Assembly (NCBI RefSeq): GCF_000718775.1
Contig: NZ_JOCB01000022.1
Span: 1 to 64,000 of the forward strand
Length of the DNA: 64,000 bases
From: Streptomyces sp. NRRL S-31
Lineage (GTDB): Bacteria; Actinomycetota; Actinomycetes; Streptomycetales; Streptomycetaceae
Direction of reading: 5' to 3'
Shown here: piece by piece, positions 8,331 to 16,329 of the stretch
Position numbering within the stretch: position 1 is the first letter of the stretch
Layout of the letters: each line of letters starts with the position of its first letter
Made by a program: the position numbers and the translations under genes
The notes under the pieces: model-generated
What the model was told of the DNA's origin: nothing
What the model saw: only the letters and a program-made list of their open reading frames with translations
Databases searched by the model: none

Positions 8331-8604
8331 CACGCGTAGCGGTGCCGCCCCCCTCGTGCGTCGAGGGGACGGACCGCGCCCGACCATGGCGTGAACAGAT
8401 GGTTGCTGTATCCTCCAACGATCTCTTGAATGCCCCTTCTTGTCCCGTTTCATAACCCTCACTTCGCCCTTTCGGACACGCCGAATGTCACAAGGGGCAG
8501 AAGACGTGTCGGCCTTCTCGATGGCTTCCGGACAGCGTGGTTAGGCTTTTCGAGACTCGCATAATGCCGGATCCTCGGGCCCTCAGTGCATACGGGACAG
8601 TGAT

Positions 8605-10230
8605 ATGCCATCGCGTCAGCAGCCGACGAACCCTTACGAGTACTACATTCGCCTGCACGACCTCGTCTCCGGCTTCACCCACCCTGACGGCTGGCGCGAG
8701 GGAAGCCTCCTCCGCGCGGCCTTGCAGAGCGTGGAACTGACGTTGCACTGTGCCGCCGAGGCGTATGACGATCCACGGCCGTCCAGCTTCACCGAGCCGC
8801 GCGTGCAACGGCTCCTGGACATGGCGGAAGACCATCTCAGGGCCCTCGGCCGGCTGCCGGGTCTGACGCCTCCGCCGGGCATGGCCGTCGCGCGCACCGC
8901 CGAGGACCGGCCGTCACCGGGGCTGGCGGTGCTGGACCGGCTGCCCGACGAGCAGGTCCGGCCCGTGCTCGACGCCTTCACCCAGGCGGCGGACCGGCTC
9001 GGCTACGGACTTGGCGTGGAGCACCAGGTGGAGGCGGCACGGACGCGTCTGGGCCTGCCCGCCCACCCGCCGAAGGCCGTCACGCTGGACTACCGGCACC
9101 TGGTCGCTCCCGAGGACGTGCTGCGCCTGGTCTCCCCCGTGGCGGACGGCCCGGAGGACCACCTCTTCGCCTCCGCCCACCAGATAACGGAATGCTGGCT
9201 CCACATCGCCCACGCCTATGTCGACGCGGCCGTCGAAGCGGCGGAGGAACAGCGGTGGGAGAACGCCGCCGGTGAACTCCGCGCGGCGGCCTCGGCCGTC
9301 GACCGGGCCAGTGTTTCCGGCCAGGTGCTCGAACTGATGGATCTGGCGGACTATCACCGGCTGCGGGTACATCTGCGAGACGGCAGTGGCGCGCAGTCGC
9401 GCGCGGCACGCGAACTGCCCCGCAAGCTCCAAGCGGCCCTCCGTCCGCTCACGAAGAGCCTCACCGAGACCGGGGCCACCCTCGCCGGCCTGATCGCCCA
9501 CCGGGCGGGCGACACCGCGCGGCGCAACTACCTGACGGCTCTCAAACTGCTCTCCGCCGGCTGCCAGAACTTCCTCTTCGAGCACTACCTCCTGGCGCTC
9601 GGCGTCCTCGGCTCGCGCAGCACGGGAACCCTGGGGTACGAGGTGGCCGCGCTGGCCAAGCGGGCCGCGCAGCCCCTGCTCCCGGAGGTCAACGAGGCCC
9701 ACCACGACCTGGTGCAGTACACCAACCTCCAGTACGCGGCCGATGCCGGGTCGCTGATCACCCGCCGCGAGGCCGAAGCCGGCGTCTCCCACGCGCCACG
9801 GCCGACGACGGCCCCGGGCACGGGCACGGCGGACGAGGACGCGCTCAAGGCCCGGGTGCGCACCTACTTCAGGGCCATCGAAGAGCGCGCCCCGGACACC
9901 TGGCTCGCCCTCTTCGACGCGGAGCACGGTCGCCTGTACGACCAGCCCACCGCCCGGCCCTTCGTCGGGCGCGACCACCTGAAGGTCTTCATATCCGCGA
10001 TGTTCGACACCTTCCACGAGCTCAGCACGGAGGTGACCGGCCTCACCGTCGACGGTGACCGGGCCACCGCCCACTGGACCGTGCGCGCCGTCGGCTACCA
10101 GGGCGCCCCCGTGACGTACTCCGGGCGCGAGGAGTTCTCCTTCACCGAGGACGCGTCGATCGCGACCGCCGTCGTCCACTGGTCCCCGCCGGAGGTCGCC
10201 GCGCGTCTGTGGCCCGACATCGCGGCGTGA
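8605..10230 (+). CDS. Tryptophan 2,3-dioxygenase-like protein fused to a SnoaL/NTF2-like domain
   Basis: A 541-residue protein with two parts. Residues 1-400 resemble the all-helical tryptophan 2,3-dioxygenase (TDO) fold. DHLFASAHQITECWLHIAHA matches the TDO DELLFIxxHQxxELW motif with the active-site His. LELMDLADYHRLRVHLRDGS plus AQSRAARELP matches the substrate-loop region (SGxQSxxFRxLE). FEHYLLALGVLGSRSTGTLG matches the heme-ligand helix and following Gly/Thr loop. Residues 10-60 look like a second, diverged copy of the same N-terminal helix pair. Residues 415-535 (KARVRTYFRAIEERAPDTWL ... GRDHLKVFISAMFDTFHEL) form a SnoaL-like domain. TDO oxidises tryptophan to N-formylkynurenine; whether this one binds heme or tryptophan is unproven. 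It stands alone, facing a GNAT gene. Confidence 0.7.
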   Translation: MPSRQQPTNPYEYYIRLHDLVSGFTHPDGWREGSLLRAALQSVELTLHCAAEAYDDPRPSSFTEPRVQRLLDMAEDHLRALGRLPGLTPPPGMAVARTAEDRPSPGLAVLDRLPDEQVRPVLDAFTQAADRLGYGLGVEHQVEAARTRLGLPAHPPKAVTLDYRHLVAPEDVLRLVSPVADGPEDHLFASAHQITECWLHIAHAYVDAAVEAAEEQRWENAAGELRAAASAVDRASVSGQVLELMDLADYHRLRVHLRDGSGAQSRAARELPRKLQAALRPLTKSLTETGATLAGLIAHRAGDTARRNYLTALKLLSAGCQNFLFEHYLLALGVLGSRSTGTLGYEVAALAKRAAQPLLPEVNEAHHDLVQYTNLQYAADAGSLITRREAEAGVSHAPRPTTAPGTGTADEDALKARVRTYFRAIEERAPDTWLALFDAEHGRLYDQPTARPFVGRDHLKVFISAMFDTFHELSTEVTGLTVDGDRATAHWTVRAVGYQGAPVTYSGREEFSFTEDASIATAVVHWSPPEVAARLWPDIAA

Positions 10231-10288
10231 CGAGGAACCGGAACACGCCCCCGCGACCGTACGGCCCGGTGCCCCGCGTTCGCGGTCC

Positions 10289-11173
10289 TCAGCCGGCCTC
10301 CCGGGCGGCGCGCGGGAAGTCGTACACCGCCCAGTCGGTGAGCGTGCGGTAGCCGAGGCGCTGGTACAGGGCGTTGCTGGTGGGGTTGGACAGATCCGCG
10401 AACAGCACGACGTCCGTCGCGCCCGCGGCCAGCGCGGCCCGGCTCACCTCGGCCGTCACGGCGCCCGCGTACCCGTGGCCGCGCAGGCGGGCCGGGGTGT
10501 AGACGACGTCCACCTGGATCTGGCCGCCGATCAGCGGGTTCATGCCCGCGATGGAGACGGGGACGCCGTCCGGGGTCTCCCAGAGCGTGAAGCGCTTGTC
10601 GGCGAAGCGGGTGCCGGCCCAGGTGGCGGCGTCGAGGGCGACGCTCTCGCCGACGGCCGCGGCGAACTCACCGCACCAGAACATGACTTCCTCGAGGTCG
10701 TCCTCGCCCAGGACCCGGCCCCGGCCCGCCGGCATGGGCTCCGGCGGGGTGAGCGTGCCGAGGCGGTACAGACGGAGCCGCGTGTCCCGGAGCCTCGGCG
10801 TCGCGCCGGTGTGCCGCCGCCAGGCCGCGGCGAAGGCGGTCGCGGTGCCGTGGTCCGCGCTGACGCGGGCGAGGGAGTGCCCGAGGGCGGCCAGCCGGGC
10901 GGCGAGGCAGTCGGCCCACTCGGGCGTGAGCGGGGAGACGCCGAAGCCGTGGGGCCGGAGGCGGTAGAAGGTGGCGTGGACCTCGCCCGCCCGCTCCAGC
11001 ACGCCGAAGACCGGGGCCCCGGTGCCGGACGACGCCCCCGCCCCGCGCACCCGCACCCGCTCGGCCCAGGTCGACTGCATGACGTGCGGGCCGGGCCGCG
11101 AGCGCAGGAAGTCGCCGGCCCGGACCAGGAACTCGTCGACGTCCTCGGTGAGGTACCAGTCCTCCGGTCGCAT
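10289..11173 (-). CDS. GNAT-family N-acetyltransferase
   Basis: The start MRPEDWYLTEDVDEF at 11173 gives 294 residues; a longer frame upstream is low-complexity. The C-terminal half is a GNAT fold with the acetyl-CoA signature VVYTPARLRGHGYAGAVTAE (motif A, R/QxxGxG/A) and the final FADLSNPTSNALYQRLGYR strand-helix that closes the domain. The N-terminal half (MQSTWAERVRVRGAG, VFGVLERAGEVHATFYRLRP) looks like a second, degenerate GNAT lobe, as in many two-lobe actinobacterial acetyltransferases. It should N-acetylate an amine using acetyl-CoA. It is divergent from the NRPS cluster start, 283 bases away, and may be outside the cluster or give self-protection by acetylation. The latter is speculation. 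Confidence 0.85.
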   Translation of the reverse strand: MRPEDWYLTEDVDEFLVRAGDFLRSRPGPHVMQSTWAERVRVRGAGASSGTGAPVFGVLERAGEVHATFYRLRPHGFGVSPLTPEWADCLAARLAALGHSLARVSADHGTATAFAAAWRRHTGATPRLRDTRLRLYRLGTLTPPEPMPAGRGRVLGEDDLEEVMFWCGEFAAAVGESVALDAATWAGTRFADKRFTLWETPDGVPVSIAGMNPLIGGQIQVDVVYTPARLRGHGYAGAVTAEVSRAALAAGATDVVLFADLSNPTSNALYQRLGYRTLTDWAVYDFPRAAREAG

Positions 11174-11456
11174 GCCCCATGCCTTCCCACTCGCCGGGGG
11201 TGTCAGACGTCCGGCGAGCCCCCGGAGGAGCCGTCCGCCGGCGCCCGGCGGCAGTGGGCGCATCCATACGCATTCCTGACGTCCCTCTGATCGCCACACC
11301 CGATTTCGGGGTCACATCCGGTGTTATCGTCCTCGTACTTGAGCAACAAACCATCCGTCGCCGGCCTTTCCGCGCGGTCGCGAACGCACACGGACGTCCG
11401 AAGCAGTGACGGAATTCGGTTTCCTCGCGTATCGCGTACGGCAGGCGGAGAATTCA
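11174..11456. promoter_or_regulatory. Divergent promoter region at the left edge of the NRPS cluster
   Basis: This 283-base region lies between the GNAT gene (minus) and NRPS1 (plus) and should contain the first promoter of the biosynthetic cluster. It is relatively AT-richer around 11290-11360 (near GGTGTTATCG and GAGCAACAAACC). The GGAG at 11447-11450, followed by AATTCA and ATG, is the strongest ribosome-binding site and decides the NRPS1 start. No known regulator box is recognised. Confidence 0.4.
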
Positions 11457-14400
11457 ATGGGAACGGAAAGTCGCGGGACGGCGTCATGCGTCCACGAGGA
11501 ATTCGAGCGGCAGGCGAAAAGGAGCCCGGACCGCACCGCGGTGGTGGCCGGGGAAACGAGAATCAGTTATGCGGAGATCGACCGCATGGCCAATGGGATC
11601 GCCCGACGGCTGACCGCCGCCGGAGTGCGCGTCGGCGACCGGGTCGGCCTCTGCGTCCGGCGCGACGCATGGCTGGTACCCGGCATCCTCGGCGTGCTGA
11701 AGGCCGGCGCCGCCTACGTGCCCCTGGACCCCGCCTACCCCGGGGAACGCATCAGGTTCATCGCCGAGGACGCCTCGCTGTCGGTGGTCCTGACCTCGGC
11801 GGGCACGGAACACGTGGTACCCGACGGCGCCACACCCCTGCCCGTCGAGGACACCCGGCCCGCGGACGGACCCGGTCCGCTGGCCGAGCCGCACGACGTC
11901 GCCTACGTCATGTACACCTCCGGCTCCACCGGCACGCCGAAGGGCGTCGTCGTCGAACACCGCAGCCTGCACAACCTGATCCGCTGGTTCGCCGACCACC
12001 TCTCCCCGGCGGAGCTGCGCGGCGTGCTCGCGACGTCGTCGGTGTGCTTCGACCCGTCGACCGTCGAGATCTTCGCCCCGCTGGTGACCGGCGGCACGGT
12101 GCTGCTCGCCGAGAACGTCCTCGCCGTACCGACGCTCCCGGCCCGGTCCGAGGCGACGCTGCTCGTCGCCGCGGCCTCCGCCCTGTCGGCGCTGCTGCGC
12201 GACACGCTGCCGCCCCACGTGCGCACCGTCATCACCGGCGGCGAACCCGTCACCCGCGCCCTGTGCGACCGGGTCTACGCGCATCCGCAGGTCCGCAGGG
12301 TGCTCAACTTCTACGGCCCCACGGAGTGCACCGTCTGCTGCACCATGGCCGAGGTGGAGCGGCACGGCACCGGCAACCCCCCGATCGGCAGACCGATCGC
12401 CGGAGCCGAGCTGTCCGTGCGGTCCCCGGACGGCGACGTCCTGCCGGACGGGGAGACCGGCGAGCTGTGGATCGCCGGTCCGGGCGTCTCCCGCGGCTAC
12501 CTCGGCCGGCCGGAACTGACCGCCGAGCGGTTCGGCCCCCTCGGCTACCGGACGGGCGACCTGGTGCGCCGGACGGGGGACTCCTACCACTTCGTCGGCC
12601 GCGCCGACGAGCAGGTGAAGGTGGGCGGCGTCCGGCTGGAACCGGGCGAGGTCGAGGCCGCGCTCGCCGCCCACCCCGCCGTCCGGCACGCCGTCGTCCT
12701 GGCCACCGGGGACCGGCTCGTCGGCTACGCCGAGTCGGACTCGGCGACCGAGACGGAGCTGCGCGCCTGGCTCACCGCCCGGCTCCCGCCGCACGCCGTA
12801 CCGTGGCGGATCGCCGTACTGCCCCGCCTCCCCGTCCACCCCACCGGCAAGGCCGACCGCGCGGCGCTGCCCGCGATCACCACGGGCCGCCGGCCCGGGA
12901 CGCCGTACACGGCACCGCGCGACGAGACCGAGAAGCTCGTCGCGGAGGTCGTCGGCGAGGTCCTGGGCATCGACCGGGTGGGGGCCGACGACCGCTTCGC
13001 CGACCTGGGCGGCCACTCGCTGGCCGCCGCCCGGGTCGTCGGCGAACTCGGGCGGCGCCGCGGCGCCCCGGTACCGCTCGCGACGTTCCTCGACCACCCC
13101 ACCGCGGCGTCGCTCGCGCGGGCCCTGGACACCCTCGTCGCCGAACCGCCCCCGCGCCGCACCCCGGGGCTGCCCCGCTACCCGCTGACCGCCATGCAAC
13201 GGGAGTTCTGGCTGCTGCGCCGGCTCGCCCCCGACACACCCGTCACCACCCTGACCCTGCACATCGGCGTGCGGGGGCCGGTCGACGGACCCGCCGTGCG
13301 CGCGGCGCTGGACGCCATCGTGCGACGCCACGAGGTGCTGCGCGGCACCGTCCTGGGCGACACGGAACCGTATCTGGTGGTGGGCCCGCCGGCGCCCGTC
13401 CCGGTCTCGGAGGCAGACCTGCGCGCCCGGCCGGCCGACGAGCGGCGGCGCCGGCTCCGGGCGCTGCGCCGGCGGACGGCGCGGCACACCTTCGACTACG
13501 GCGCCGGAACCCCGCTGCTGCGGGCCGCGTTCGCCCGGACGGCCGAGGACGCGGGCGAACTCTTCGTGGCCACCGACCACCTGGCCTTCGACGGCGCCTC
13601 CGTCGCCGTGTTCCTGCGCGAACTCGCGGCGGAACTCGCGGGCGAACCCGTGGCGGACCCGCCGTTGCAGGTGGGTGACCTGGCGCTGCGCGAGCGGGAA
13701 CTCGCCGGGGAGCCGTCGCGCCGGGACCGGCTGGACGCGTTCTGGCGGACCGCGCTGGACGGCGCCGCCATCCCGGACGACCTCCCCGGCGCCCAGGCGG
13801 CACCGGGATGGGAGACGGAGCGGGTGACCCGCACCCTGGACCCCTCCCTGGTGACCCGATTGATCCGCTTCGCGGCCGAGACCGGGACGACCCCGTTCGC
13901 CGCCTGCCTGGCGGCGCTGGGACTGGTGTGCGGCGGGCTCGCCGGCCACGACGACCTCGTGATCGGCGCCGCCGCCGCCCGCCGTCACCTGACCGGGACC
14001 GAACACCTCCTGGGCCCCCTGGTGGACACGCTGCCGCTGCGGCTGCGCATGACCGCCGACCTGACCTTCCACGACCTCGTCCGGCAGTGCGCCGCGACCA
14101 CCGTCGCCGCCCTCGCCCACCAGGAGATCGCCGCCGGTGACCTCCTCGGCCTGCTGCCGGCCCACCGGGCGGCGGGCGGGTCGCGCACCCCGGTCGTCGT
14201 CACCATGCTGCCGCTCGACGAACCGGCCACGCTGAGCCGCGGACCCGTCCGGCTGGACCTGCGCTCGGACCACGGCAGCGGCGCCTCGGCCAACGAATGC
14301 TCGGTCCTCGTCGCACGGACGGCCACCGCCGTCGAACTCCAGGTCGAGTACGCCACCGCACGTTTCACGCGGCCCGACATGGCGGCCTTCGCCGATCGCG

Positions 14401-16265
14401 TGCTGGACACCCTGCGGACCGGGCTCGCCGACCCCGGTCTCCCGCTGGCCGCCCTCGACCTGGCCGGACCGGACGAGCGGGCGGCCGTACTCGCCCTGGG
14501 CCGGGGCCCCGCGCTGCCGGAGTCCATGCCGAGGACGGTGGTGGACGCCGTCCTCGCCTCGGCCCGCTCCCGGCCGGACGCGGTGGCGGTCACCGGACCC
14601 GACGGCTCCCTCACCTACGCCGAACTGGCGGACCTGTCCGGCCGGGCCGCCGCGGCGCTGCTCGACGCCGGGACGGGCCCCGGTGACGTCGTCGCGGTGA
14701 GCCTGCCCCGGGACCGGTTCCTGCCCGCGGCCCTGCTGGCGGTGTGGCGGGCCGGGGCGGCGTACCTGCCGCTGGACCCCGGTGACCCGCCCGAGCGGTC
14801 GGCGCGACTCGCCGCCGACGGCGGTGCCGGGGCCGTCCTGACCCGGGGAACGGCCCCGGCCGGGGCGCCCCGGCCGCTGGACGTCGGGGGGTTGTTCGCG
14901 TACGGCACCGGACGCGCCCTGCCCGCGATCCGCCCCGACGACCTCGCCTACGTCCTGTACACCTCCGGGTCGAGCGGACGGCCCAAGGGCGTCGAGGTCG
15001 CCCACGCCCAGCTCGCCGCCTTCATCGAGGGGTTCCGGGCCGTGCCGGGCATCGGCCCCGGCGACTCGATGGCGGCGGCGGCCCCCCTCTCCTTCGACGT
15101 ATCGGCCGAGGAGATCTGGGCGCCGCTGGCGGCCGGGGGCCGCTGCGTCATCGTCGAACGCGCCTGCGCCACGGACGGCCACGCCCTGGCCGAGCGGATC
15201 ACCACCAGCGGCGTCACCCTGCTGCACCTGACCCCCACGTCGATGCGCATGCTCCTCGCGGCGGACTGGCCCGGCGACCCGCGGCTGCCGGTCCTCACCG
15301 GCGGGGAGGCGCTGGACCCGCGGCTCGCCCGGGACCTGCTGGACCGGGTCGGGCAGGTGTGGAACTCCTACGGGCCGACCGAGACGACCGTCACCGCCAC
15401 CGTGCACCGGGTCACCGCGGACGACGACCCGGTCCCGATCGGCCGTCCCGTCGCCGGCGCGCGCTGCTACGTCGTCGACCCGCTGGGCCGGCTGCTGCCG
15501 CCGGGCGTGACCGGCGAGCTGTGGGTGGCCGGCGGCGGGGTGGCGCGCGGTTACCGGAACCTGCCGTCGACCGCGTTCACGGACGATCCCTTCGTGCCCG
15601 GCGAGCGCTGCTACCGGACCGGTGACCTGGCCCGCTGGCGCGATGACGGCACCCTGGAGTACCACGGCCGGCGCGACGACCAGGTCAAGGTGCGCGGATA
15701 CCGCGTCGAGCCGGGCGAGGTGGAGGCCGCGCTGCGCGCCGACGCGCGGGTGGCGGACGCGGCGGTGGCGGTGGCCGGCTCGGGGCCCGACGCCCACCTG
15801 GTCGGGTACCTGGTGCCGGAGGACGTCGACACCGCGGCCGTCCGCGCGGGGCTCGGTGCCCGGCTCCCGCGGCACCTGGTCCCCGACCGCTGGGTGCGGA
15901 TGCCGGCCCTGCCCACCCTGGCCAGCGGCAAGGTCGACCGCGCGGCGCTCCCGCGGCCCGCGGCGGACGCGGAGGAGGCCGGCCGGCCGCGCGTGCCGCC
16001 GGCCGGGGACGCGGAGGAGTTCGTCGCCGACGTGTGGGCCGCCGTGCTGGGGGTCGCCCGGGTCTGGGCGGACGATCACTTCTTCGCCCTGGGCGGTCAG
16101 TCCCTCGCCGCCACCCGCGTCGCCGGGCGGCTGCGCACGGCCCTGCGCGTCCCGGTGCCGGTGGCCCTGCTGTTCGACCACCCGGTACTCGCCGACTTCG
16201 CGGCGGCCGTCGAGGCGCTGGTGCTCGACGACCTGAGCGGCCCGTCCCGGGCGGCCGGCGGCTGA
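11457..16265 (+). CDS. Non-ribosomal peptide synthetase NRPS1 (A-T-C-A-T)
   Basis: The ATG at 11457 has a strong GGAG site; a GTG at 11406 in the same frame is a weaker alternative. The product is about 1602 residues. Order: A1 (about 10-500; YTSGSTGTPKG at 152, A4 core FDPSTVEIF, A5 NFYGPTECTV), T1 (DRFADLGGHSLAA near 516), C (about 570-990; DHLAFDG in place of HHxxxDG), A2 (1005-1500; YTSGSSGRPKG, A4 core SFDVSAEEIW, A5 WNSYGPTETT), T2 (FFALGGQSLAATR near 1545). Both A domains keep the A10 lysine (GKADRAAL, GKVDRAAL) and Asp of the A4 FD, so both should activate alpha-amino acids. With no N-terminal C domain it is the probable initiating synthetase, loading one residue on T1 and joining the second. 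It has no E, MT or TE domain, so the dipeptidyl thioester passes to NRPS2. Confidence 0.95.
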   Translation: MGTESRGTASCVHEEFERQAKRSPDRTAVVAGETRISYAEIDRMANGIARRLTAAGVRVGDRVGLCVRRDAWLVPGILGVLKAGAAYVPLDPAYPGERIRFIAEDASLSVVLTSAGTEHVVPDGATPLPVEDTRPADGPGPLAEPHDVAYVMYTSGSTGTPKGVVVEHRSLHNLIRWFADHLSPAELRGVLATSSVCFDPSTVEIFAPLVTGGTVLLAENVLAVPTLPARSEATLLVAAASALSALLRDTLPPHVRTVITGGEPVTRALCDRVYAHPQVRRVLNFYGPTECTVCCTMAEVERHGTGNPPIGRPIAGAELSVRSPDGDVLPDGETGELWIAGPGVSRGYLGRPELTAERFGPLGYRTGDLVRRTGDSYHFVGRADEQVKVGGVRLEPGEVEAALAAHPAVRHAVVLATGDRLVGYAESDSATETELRAWLTARLPPHAVPWRIAVLPRLPVHPTGKADRAALPAITTGRRPGTPYTAPRDETEKLVAEVVGEVLGIDRVGADDRFADLGGHSLAAARVVGELGRRRGAPVPLATFLDHPTAASLARALDTLVAEPPPRRTPGLPRYPLTAMQREFWLLRRLAPDTPVTTLTLHIGVRGPVDGPAVRAALDAIVRRHEVLRGTVLGDTEPYLVVGPPAPVPVSEADLRARPADERRRRLRALRRRTARHTFDYGAGTPLLRAAFARTAEDAGELFVATDHLAFDGASVAVFLRELAAELAGEPVADPPLQVGDLALRERELAGEPSRRDRLDAFWRTALDGAAIPDDLPGAQAAPGWETERVTRTLDPSLVTRLIRFAAETGTTPFAACLAALGLVCGGLAGHDDLVIGAAAARRHLTGTEHLLGPLVDTLPLRLRMTADLTFHDLVRQCAATTVAALAHQEIAAGDLLGLLPAHRAAGGSRTPVVVTMLPLDEPATLSRGPVRLDLRSDHGSGASANECSVLVARTATAVELQVEYATARFTRPDMAAFADRVLDTLRTGLADPGLPLAALDLAGPDERAAVLALGRGPALPESMPRTVVDAVLASARSRPDAVAVTGPDGSLTYAELADLSGRAAAALLDAGTGPGDVVAVSLPRDRFLPAALLAVWRAGAAYLPLDPGDPPERSARLAADGGAGAVLTRGTAPAGAPRPLDVGGLFAYGTGRALPAIRPDDLAYVLYTSGSSGRPKGVEVAHAQLAAFIEGFRAVPGIGPGDSMAAAAPLSFDVSAEEIWAPLAAGGRCVIVERACATDGHALAERITTSGVTLLHLTPTSMRMLLAADWPGDPRLPVLTGGEALDPRLARDLLDRVGQVWNSYGPTETTVTATVHRVTADDDPVPIGRPVAGARCYVVDPLGRLLPPGVTGELWVAGGGVARGYRNLPSTAFTDDPFVPGERCYRTGDLARWRDDGTLEYHGRRDDQVKVRGYRVEPGEVEAALRADARVADAAVAVAGSGPDAHLVGYLVPEDVDTAAVRAGLGARLPRHLVPDRWVRMPALPTLASGKVDRAALPRPAADAEEAGRPRVPPAGDAEEFVADVWAAVLGVARVWADDHFFALGGQSLAATRVAGRLRTALRVPVPVALLFDHPVLADFAAAVEALVLDDLSGPSRAAGG

Positions 16266-16278
16266 CCGCCCGCCGCGC

Positions 16279-16317
16279 ACGCCGAAGGCCCGCCGGCAGC
16301 CGGCGGGCCTTCGGCGT
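16279..16317. terminator. 18-bp perfect bidirectional terminator
   Basis: ACGCCGAAGGCCCGCCGG (16279-16296) is perfectly complementary to 16300-16317 across a three-base loop (CAG). It sits in the 64-base gap between the convergent NRPS1 and radical SAM genes and should stop transcription from both sides. Confidence 0.85.
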
Positions 16318-16329
16318 GGGAACGGCCAC

